Source: Hymenobacter convexus (GTDB lineage Bacteria; Bacteroidota; Bacteroidia; Cytophagales; Hymenobacteraceae). Taken from it: a DNA stretch of 64,000 nt. The stretch is from contig NZ_JAUQON010000007.1 of NCBI RefSeq assembly GCF_030580955.1, positions 248,001 through 312,000 on the forward strand. The letters are read 5' to 3'. Of the stretch, positions 58,082 to 64,000 are shown piece by piece. A program made the position numbers and the translations under genes. The notes below the pieces were generated by a model. It was not told the origin of the DNA. It made no database searches and worked only from the letters and a program-made list of their open reading frames with translations. Position 1 is the first letter of the stretch, and every line of letters starts with the position of its first letter.

Positions 58082-59455
58082 ATGTCTGCCGACCTCCAGC
58101 CGCTGCTCGACGCCCTGCAATTTTCGCCCGATAACCTGCCCCTGCGCCAGCACCTGGCCCGCCAGCTCAACGCCACCGGCCGCCACCAGGAGGCCGAAAC
58201 TCTGTGCCGCGAAGGCCTGCGCCAGCACCCCGCCGACGATGCCCTGCGCCTGAGCCTGGCCGAAGCCTACTTTGCTGGCAACAAGCATTCGGCCGCCTTT
58301 GTGGTGGTGGAAGAGTTGCTGGACCAACGCGCCGACAACGCCGCCGCCCACCTGCTGCACGCCCGCCTGCTGCTGGCCGCCGGCCAGCCCACCGAAGCCC
58401 GCGAAGCCTACGCCCACGCCCTGGAAATCAACCCCGGCCTGGCCGACCGCGACCTCGGCCAGGCCCTGGAAGCCGCCGCGCCCGCCAAGCGCGTGCCCGC
58501 GCCCGCCAACGGCGGCTACGCGCCCGCACCCGCTCCTCACGAGGACGAGCCCAGCGCCCAGGCCAAGCTGCTAGGGCTGGAGAGGCCCAAAATAAACTTC
58601 TCCGACGTGGGCGGCATGGAGGCGGTGAAGGATGAAATTCGGCTCAAAATCATCCACCCGCTGCAGTTTCCGGATTTGTACAAAGCCTACGGCAAGGCCA
58701 GCGGCGGCGGGCTGCTGCTCTACGGCCCGCCCGGCTGCGGCAAAACCCACCTGGCCCGCGCCACAGCCGGCGAGGTGCAGGCCAGCTTCATCAGCGTGGG
58801 CATTGCGGATATTCTGGATATGTGGCTGGGCAACTCCGAGAAAAACCTGCACCAGTTGTTCGAACTGGCCCGCAGTCAGGCGCCGTGCGTGCTGTTTTTT
58901 GACGAAGTGGACGCCCTAGCCGCCAACCGCCACGACCTGCGCCAGAGCGCCGGCCGCACCGTCATCAACCAGTTTCTGGAGGAGTTGGACGGGGCCACGC
59001 GCTCCAACGAGGGCGTGCTCATCATGGCCGCCACCAACGCGCCCTGGCACCTCGACCCCGCTTTCCGCCGCCCCGGCCGCTTCGACCGCATCACGCTCGT
59101 GACGCCGCCCGACGAGCCGGCCCGCGCCGCCATTCTCGACATCCTGCTGCGCGGCAAGCCGCTGGCGCCCGGCGTGAACACCGCCGCCGTGGCCGCCCGC
59201 ACCGCCGGCCTGAGCGGTGCCGACCTGATGGCGCTGGTGGACGGCGCCGTGGACGTGTGCCTGCGGGCTTCCATGCGTAGCGGCCGCCCCCTGCCCATCG
59301 AGCAAAGCCACCTGCTGGACGCCGCCAAGGTGGTGAAGCCCAGCACCAAGGAGTGGTTTGCCACGGCCCGCAACTATGCCCTGTATTCGAACGAAGGCGG
59401 GCTGTACGATGACATTTTGGTGTACCTGGGCGTGAAGAAGCCGGGCGGGCTGTGA
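58082..59455 (+). CDS. TPR-AAA+ ATPase fusion (Vps4/SpoVK-like AAA)
   Basis: A 457-residue protein. Residues ~1-130 are TPR helices (LRQHLARQLNATGRHQEAET; LHARLLLAAGQPTEAREAYA), followed by a Pro/Ala-rich linker. From ~165 comes a single classic AAA module: INFSDVGGMEAVKDEI, Walker A GPPGCGKT (215-222), pore-loop region WLGNSEKNLHQLFELA, Walker B VLFFDEVDAL (Asp274-Glu275), and the second region of homology ATNAPWHLDPAFRRPGRFD with arginine fingers. The C-terminal PSTKEWFATARNYALYSNEG is an extra conserved-looking helix. It is probably a hexameric remodelling machine whose TPRs bind partners. The next gene starts in its stop codon (TGATG). Confidence 0.93.
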   Translation: MSADLQPLLDALQFSPDNLPLRQHLARQLNATGRHQEAETLCREGLRQHPADDALRLSLAEAYFAGNKHSAAFVVVEELLDQRADNAAAHLLHARLLLAAGQPTEAREAYAHALEINPGLADRDLGQALEAAAPAKRVPAPANGGYAPAPAPHEDEPSAQAKLLGLERPKINFSDVGGMEAVKDEIRLKIIHPLQFPDLYKAYGKASGGGLLLYGPPGCGKTHLARATAGEVQASFISVGIADILDMWLGNSEKNLHQLFELARSQAPCVLFFDEVDALAANRHDLRQSAGRTVINQFLEELDGATRSNEGVLIMAATNAPWHLDPAFRRPGRFDRITLVTPPDEPARAAILDILLRGKPLAPGVNTAAVAARTAGLSGADLMALVDGAVDVCLRASMRSGRPLPIEQSHLLDAAKVVKPSTKEWFATARNYALYSNEGGLYDDILVYLGVKKPGGL

Positions 59456-60693
59456 TGACGGAGGGCCAACCGCTTCAGCACGAAGCCGATTGGTTTGTGC
59501 AGGCCCGCAACCTGGTGGCGGTGCGCCGCTATGCGCTGGCCGAAGAACTGACCCGCCGGGAATTGGCCCGGAACCCGCGCTCGGCCGTGGCGCTCACGGT
59601 GCTGAGTATGGTGCTGAGCGAGCAGAAACGTTATGCTGAAGCTGAAGCGGCGGCCCGCAGCGCCATCGCCGTGCGCCCGCTATATGGCGAGGCCTACTAC
59701 CTGCTGGCCGTCGGCCTCATCAACCAGAAGCGCGCCACCGAAGCTGGTGCCGCCATCGACACGGCGCTGGAGCTGGACCCGAGCGACCCGAAATTCTACG
59801 CCCTGCGCAGCCAACTGGAGCTGGCCTGGGACTTCCCGGCCCAGGCCCGGGCCACGGCCGAAGCCGGCCTGCGCTGGAATCCCAAGCATCCGGATTGCCT
59901 GTACCAATTGCTGCGGGCGTTGCGCCGGCTCGATGACAACGCCCGCGCCGAAACCACCGCCCGCACCATCATCGGCCTGAATCCGGGCTATTGGCGAGCG
60001 CACCTGGCCCTGGGCGAGCTGCTGTTGCTGCGCGAGGCCTACCTGCCGGCCGAAGAGCATTTTCGCACTGCCCTACGGCTGGAACCCAGCTCGCAGGACG
60101 CCAAAAATGGCTTGTCCATTACCTGGAAGCAGCGCTACTGGCTGCCCCGCCAGATGGAAAAGCTGGACACGCCCCTCATCAAAACCGGTGAGTGGCTGGA
60201 GGCCCGGCTGGGCAAGGCGGGATATCCGCTGCTGTTTATTGGGTTGGTGCTGGTTTGCTCGCTGCTGTGCCTGCCGCTGGGGCTGCTGTATGGCTGGGCG
60301 TATCTGCGCTGGCGGCTGGCGCCCGTGGTGCTGCAGCTGCGGGGCCGCCCCTTGGCCTGGCTGGGGCCGCTGAACTGGCGGCTGGCGGTGGCCGGCGTGG
60401 GGTGCCTGGGGGCCTTGGTGTTGGCCGTGCTGCTGCCTACGCAACTGCCGGTGGTGGCCGCCACCATGGCCGGGCTGGCCGCGGTGGGGGTGTGGCGCGA
60501 GGTGTGGGGCGAGCCCGTCCCCGAGCCCGACCGCCGCCACGTGGAATGGTTTTGGGTGGTGGGGGCAGTCGCCGTGGTGTTTCTTTTCTGGCTCGATGAC
60601 ACGCCACCGGCCTTTCGGGCGCGGCTGACCTTGTTTGGCTACGCGGCGGCACTTAGCATTATGACTTTCACTCAGCCCCAGGTATCGGAATAA
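59455..60693 (+). CDS. TPR protein with C-terminal membrane helices (first of four)
   Basis: A 412-residue protein: residues ~1-215 are five or six TPR repeats (ALAEELTRRELARNPRSAVA; AYYLLAVGLINQKRATEAGA), then a link (GLSITWKQRYWLPRQMEKLD) and about six hydrophobic helices to the end. The TPRs should face the cytoplasm. Translation is coupled to the AAA gene by a one-base overlap (TGATG), strong evidence that the two proteins act together. Function unknown. Confidence 0.85.
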   Translation: MTEGQPLQHEADWFVQARNLVAVRRYALAEELTRRELARNPRSAVALTVLSMVLSEQKRYAEAEAAARSAIAVRPLYGEAYYLLAVGLINQKRATEAGAAIDTALELDPSDPKFYALRSQLELAWDFPAQARATAEAGLRWNPKHPDCLYQLLRALRRLDDNARAETTARTIIGLNPGYWRAHLALGELLLLREAYLPAEEHFRTALRLEPSSQDAKNGLSITWKQRYWLPRQMEKLDTPLIKTGEWLEARLGKAGYPLLFIGLVLVCSLLCLPLGLLYGWAYLRWRLAPVVLQLRGRPLAWLGPLNWRLAVAGVGCLGALVLAVLLPTQLPVVAATMAGLAAVGVWREVWGEPVPEPDRRHVEWFWVVGAVAVVFLFWLDDTPPAFRARLTLFGYAAALSIMTFTQPQVSE

Positions 60694-60741
60694 TTTTACC
60701 AGCCGCAACCAGCCGTAATCGGCCAAGATTCCTGTTTCCAT

Positions 60742-61791
60742 TTGCTTCCCACTTTTCCCGTGCCACCCACTTCGCCAAGCCTTCCCTCGCTAGCCAGCAT
60801 CTGGCAGCTGCTGGAGTTGCACCGGCCCGCGCTGGCCGAAGCGGCGGCGCGGCAACGCTTAGCTGCCGACCCCGCTAACTGGGAAAACCTGCTGGCCCTG
60901 GCCGAAGCGCAGCAGCAGCAAAACCAACTGGTGGCAGCCGCCGATACGGCCGCGGCCGCCATTCGGGCCGAGGCCAATGCCCACCAGGCGCACTTTGCGC
61001 TGGCGCAGGCGCTGGGCCGCCTGGGCCACCTGCGCCAGGCCGAAGCTGCCGTGCGCCAGGCCCTGCGGCTGAGCCCGCGGGTGCCGCGCTACCACGGGTT
61101 TCGGGCCCAGCTTTTTTACCTGCAGCAGAGCTACAACGCGGCCATCGCCTGCGCTGAAGAGGGCCTGCGGCTGGCGCCCGAACACGCCGATTGCCTGCTG
61201 TGGCGCGCCCTCTCGCAGGAGCGCCTTGACCAGCCCTCCGCCGCCAACGAGGACTTCCAGCGCTTGTTGCGCGTGGCCCCGGAAAGCGAGCTGGTGCACG
61301 CTCGCCTGGGCCGGGTGCTGCTCAACCGCTACCAGCCCGCCGCGGCCGACCAGCACCTTGCCGAAGCCCTGCGCCAAGACCCCAACCTGGCCGCCGAGCT
61401 GGTGCCCCTGCTCCGGCTGGCCCGGCGCCGGCAGCATTGGCCCGACTGGTTTTTGCGCAGCGAGCGCCGGTGGGCCGAGCGCCGCGCCCAGGGCCGCGAC
61501 CCCGGCCTGGGCGTGCTGCTGAAGCGGATTTGGGCCACCGGCGCGGTGGCGCGGGCGTGGTGGCGCACCCGGCACGACCCTATTTTCCATCAGCGCCTGC
61601 CACCCAACCCGAACCCGGAATGGCGCCGACAGTTGAAGGTGTGGGGCCTGGTGCTGGCTATTATTGCGGGTATTGCCGGACTGGTTAGCATTTGCGGGTG
61701 GCTGGGTTTTCCGGTGATAGCCGGGTTGCTACCAGCCATTATTTTGCAGGTCCTTGCCTGGTATATGAAAAGGCATCGCGGACAGCATTGA
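60742..61791 (+). CDS. TPR protein with C-terminal membrane helices (second of four)
   Basis: About 349 residues. TPR helices span ~15-235 (IWQLLELHRPALAEAAARQR; AVRQALRLSPRVPRYHGFRA; ADCLLWRALSQERLDQPSAA), then a basic link (RTRHDPIFHQRLPPNPNPEW) and two membrane helices at the C-terminus. It has no ATG start: TTG 60742 or GTG 60760 are the candidates. The next protein is a clear paralogue, sharing the LLWRAL-QERLDQP-AA-EDF segment and the TRHDP-F link. The 48-base gap from the previous gene is compatible with one operon. Confidence 0.83.
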   Translation: MLPTFPVPPTSPSLPSLASIWQLLELHRPALAEAAARQRLAADPANWENLLALAEAQQQQNQLVAAADTAAAAIRAEANAHQAHFALAQALGRLGHLRQAEAAVRQALRLSPRVPRYHGFRAQLFYLQQSYNAAIACAEEGLRLAPEHADCLLWRALSQERLDQPSAANEDFQRLLRVAPESELVHARLGRVLLNRYQPAAADQHLAEALRQDPNLAAELVPLLRLARRRQHWPDWFLRSERRWAERRAQGRDPGLGVLLKRIWATGAVARAWWRTRHDPIFHQRLPPNPNPEWRRQLKVWGLVLAIIAGIAGLVSICGWLGFPVIAGLLPAIILQVLAWYMKRHRGQH

Positions 61792-61813
61792 CTTCATCGC
61801 CTCCTTGCTCGTT

Positions 61814-62836
61814 ATGCAGAAATCGCCCGAACGCGGCTCCCTGACGCCATTTCCCGACATCAGCCAAATCTGGCAGCTACTGCAGGTGCACCGGCCAGCC
61901 CTGGCCCTCACGCTGGCCGAGCAGCTGCTGGCACACGCCCCCATGGCCCTGCCGCCGCAACTGGCCCGCATCGAGGCACTGCGGCAGCTGCAGCGCCTGC
62001 CCGAGGCGGCAGAGGCCGCCAAGGCCGCCATCGGCTCGGCGCCGGAGTCGGCCAGCGCGTTTGCGGCTTATGCGCGGGTGGTGGGGCAGCAGGGCCAACT
62101 GGCGAAGGCGGAAATGCTCATCACGCAGGCCATCCAGCTGAACCCGGTTTCGGCCGAATATTATGGTTTTGCCGCGCAGCTGTTGCTGCTGCAGCAGCGT
62201 ACGCAGGAAGCGGTGGCCTGCGCGGCGGCCGGCCTGCGCCTCGATGCCGGCCACGCCGACTGCCTGCTGTGGCGCGCCCTGGCCCAGGAGCGCCTCGACC
62301 AGCCCGGCGCGGCCGATGAAGATTTTGCGCGGGTGCTGCGGGCGGCGCCGGCCAGCGCGCTGGTGCACGCGCAGCGCGGCCTCCAGCTGCTGGAGCGCTA
62401 CGAACCCCGGCAGGCAGCGGCGCACCTGGCCGAAGCCCTCCGCCTTGACCCCACCCGCCGCGAGGTGATACCGGCGCTGCAAAACGCCCGCCGGCAGCAA
62501 CTGTGGCCCGCGTGGCTGCTGCAGCTGCAGCAGAAGCGGCGGCTCGACTGGAGCAACGGCTTCCCGTTTAGCTGGCGGGGCCCGGCGGCGGGCCTGCTCA
62601 CGCCCTACTTTCAGCTGCGCAGCCGGTGGCACACCCGCCACGACCCGTTTTTTCGGGAGCGAATTCCAGGCCAACGCGCGGCCGTGTTGCGCCGCTGGCT
62701 GGTGATAGGTGGGCTGGTGCTTTTTATCCCGGGCTTCCTCTACGCCTTCATTACCTTTGAATTGCCGCCCTTCACACTGGTCATTTTCTTTACGGCGCTG
62801 ATACGGGCGTTTATGGAAAAGCAGCGGGCCGACTGA
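61814..62836 (+). CDS. TPR protein with C-terminal membrane helices (third of four)
   Basis: A 340-residue paralogue of the preceding protein: same start pattern (IWQLLQVHRPALALTLAEQL), same TPR core (ADCLLWRALAQERLDQPGAA), same TRHDPFFRERIPG link, and a pair of C-terminal helices (LVIGGLVLFIPGFLYAFITF). The pair clearly arose by tandem duplication, yet their membrane helices have diverged. ATG 61814 is the start. Only 22 bases separate it from the upstream gene. Confidence 0.85.
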   Translation: MQKSPERGSLTPFPDISQIWQLLQVHRPALALTLAEQLLAHAPMALPPQLARIEALRQLQRLPEAAEAAKAAIGSAPESASAFAAYARVVGQQGQLAKAEMLITQAIQLNPVSAEYYGFAAQLLLLQQRTQEAVACAAAGLRLDAGHADCLLWRALAQERLDQPGAADEDFARVLRAAPASALVHAQRGLQLLERYEPRQAAAHLAEALRLDPTRREVIPALQNARRQQLWPAWLLQLQQKRRLDWSNGFPFSWRGPAAGLLTPYFQLRSRWHTRHDPFFRERIPGQRAAVLRRWLVIGGLVLFIPGFLYAFITFELPPFTLVIFFTALIRAFMEKQRAD

Positions 62837-62949
62837 TTCCCTGCCAGCCATCTTCCGCTACCGATGCGCCATGGCGGACGGTTCATTGAGCCAGTGATTT
62901 AGCTGCCTGCAAAAACACCGCTGCCCGCACTACTTGCCCTCCCTCGTAC

Positions 62950-64000
62950 TTGGAAAACACGACCGACTACCTCCCCCGCGTGCAGCTGCTGCTGAGCCAG
63001 AACCGCCACGCCCACGCCGCCCAGGAGCTGCGCCGCCAACTCGCGCAGGACCCGCACGACCCGGTGGCCCACGCCCTGCTGGCCGTGTGCCTGCTGGAGC
63101 AGGAGCAGCTGGCCGAAGCGCAGTCCGAAGCCGAGCTGGCCATTCATCTGGCCCCCGAGTACGACTTCGCCTTCTACGCCCTGGCCCTGATTGAGCACCG
63201 CGCCCACCGCCCCAAGCAGGCCCTGGCCGCCATCAACGAAGCCCTGGCCCTCGACCCCAACGACGCCGACTACTACCACCTGCTGGGCCAGCTGCGCCTG
63301 CAAAGCGGGCAGTGGCAGGCCGCCCTGCAAGCCGCCCAAACCGGGCTCGGCCTCGATGCCGAGCACGCGGGCCTGCACGGCCTGCACGCCCGCGCCCTGG
63401 CCCGCCAGGGCCGCCCCGACGAGGCCAGCCACGCCGCCCGCTCAGCTCTTAGCTATGCGGCCAGCAGCAGCTCCACCCAAGCCCAGGCCGGCTGGGTGGC
63501 CCTCGAAACCAACCGCCCCAAAGAAGCCCTCGAACACTTCCGCGAAGCCCTGCGCCTCGACCCCGAATCGGACTTTGCCCGCGAAGGCTTGGTGGAAGCC
63601 CTCAAGGCCCGGTATTGGGTGTACCGTTCGTTTATGCGGTTCGTGTACTGGTCGGGCACGCTGAGCGACGGGGTGCGGCGCGGCATGTTTCTGGGGGCCT
63701 GGCTGGTGGTGCGCTTCGTGCCGGTGCTGCTGCCCATTTACCTGGCATTTGTGTTCATGAGCTGGTTTTCGGACGTGCTGTTTGAGAGCCTGCTGCGCAT
63801 CAGCGCCTACGGCCGCATGGCCCTTACCGACCGGCAAACCCGGCATTCCAACCAGTTTCTGGGGTTGCTGGCCGTGGCGGCGGGCGGGCTGGCCGTGCGG
63901 CTGGCAGTGCCGGGCGCGCCGGGCATGGATTTGCTGGCGATGGTGGCGCTGGGCCTGCTGTTTCCACTGGCCGGCACTTGGCGGCTGCCAGCGGGCACCC
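62950..64000 (+). CDS. TPR protein with conserved membrane domain, C-terminus beyond window (fourth)
   Basis: The frame is open from a TTG at 62950 to the window edge (350 codons). TPR repeats fill ~1-215 (HAHAAQELRRQLAQDPHDPV; PKQALAAINEALALDPNDAD; PKEALEHFREALRLDPESDF). They are followed by the signature AREGLVEALKARYWVYRSFM and at least four membrane helices (FLGAWLVVRFVPVLLPIYLA; NQFLGLLAVAAGGLAVRLAV). The EGLVEALKAR junction is one I associate with a widespread family of TPR membrane proteins. No in-frame ATG precedes the first TPR, so a TTG start is assumed. Confidence 0.8.
   Translation, partial: MENTTDYLPRVQLLLSQNRHAHAAQELRRQLAQDPHDPVAHALLAVCLLEQEQLAEAQSEAELAIHLAPEYDFAFYALALIEHRAHRPKQALAAINEALALDPNDADYYHLLGQLRLQSGQWQAALQAAQTGLGLDAEHAGLHGLHARALARQGRPDEASHAARSALSYAASSSSTQAQAGWVALETNRPKEALEHFREALRLDPESDFAREGLVEALKARYWVYRSFMRFVYWSGTLSDGVRRGMFLGAWLVVRFVPVLLPIYLAFVFMSWFSDVLFESLLRISAYGRMALTDRQTRHSNQFLGLLAVAAGGLAVRLAVPGAPGMDLLAMVALGLLFPLAGTWRLPAGT

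Overview
The window looks like a core chromosomal segment of a high-GC Bacteroidota, most likely Hymenobacter or a close Cytophagales relative. Signs are GC-rich codon use with GC-rich shadow reading frames, Bacteroidota -7 promoter elements (TAnnTTTG) in front of many genes, a type IX secretion C-terminal sorting domain, a PorV-like outer-membrane protein, the IPExxxVDY family gene between acpP and pyk, an atpD-atpC pair detached from the other atp genes, and almost no Shine-Dalgarno signals. The genus is inferred; no rRNA gene is present. No prophage, integrase, insertion sequence or CRISPR array was seen, and no gene-free stretch exceeds 300 bases.

Layout. 1-4.6 kb: secreted HhH protein and PorV-like protein (minus), then a YgjP-type metallopeptidase, YidD and a lipoprotein (plus). 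4.7-8.9 kb: a five-PAS hybrid histidine kinase facing a LytTR response regulator. 9.2-15.5 kb (minus): lgt, an ECF sigma factor with a small membrane partner, NAD synthetase, an M1-like peptidase, and rnc. 15.7-19.7 kb: fabF-acpP, divergent IPExxxVDY gene and pyk. 19.8-25.6 kb: a T9SS cargo protein, rpsT, a YheT hydrolase, rsmG, and a glycosyltransferase-ECF sigma pair. 25.7-32.7 kb: tgt, an LptF/G permease, a DMT transporter, ispE, and a PglC-PglD-PglE-like trio suggesting diamino- or acetamido-sugar glycan synthesis. 33.4-38.5 kb (minus): desaturase, DUF4166 protein, SRPBCC-DoxX protein, a trans-sulfuration enzyme, an AI-2E family transporter. 38.6-46.9 kb: atpD-atpC, tRNA-Gln(TTG), prs, a lipoprotein, rplY, pth, metG. 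47-58 kb: an AT-hook/histone-like protein, a small lipoprotein, a DUF3050 protein, msrB, typA, a small soluble protein, a TrmH-type methyltransferase, a CHASE3 histidine kinase with a CheY-like regulator, a secreted protein, an endonuclease III-like glycosylase and a DUF167 protein. 58.1-64 kb: a TPR-AAA ATPase followed by four TPR proteins with C-terminal membrane helices, running off the window.

Two features stand out. First, the AAA/TPR block is a strictly co-directional five-gene cluster in which at least two of the TPR proteins are recent tandem paralogues; it is the best candidate here for an uncharacterised multi-protein system. Second, the intergenic spaces carry at least 14 copies of a family of long inverted repeats (arms about 31-39 bp) beginning near GTCATnCTGAGCGCAGC or GTCATTGCGAG. 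They fall into several arm-sequence subfamilies with a similar loop, and two are composite elements that enclose a perfect transcription terminator. Other unusual points are TAnnTTTG elements placed 2-8 bases before start codons (probable leaderless mRNAs), overlapping divergent promoters between ispE and a sugar transferase, terminator-like hairpins in the leaders of rplY and pyk, and a Tgt lacking the usual zinc cysteines.
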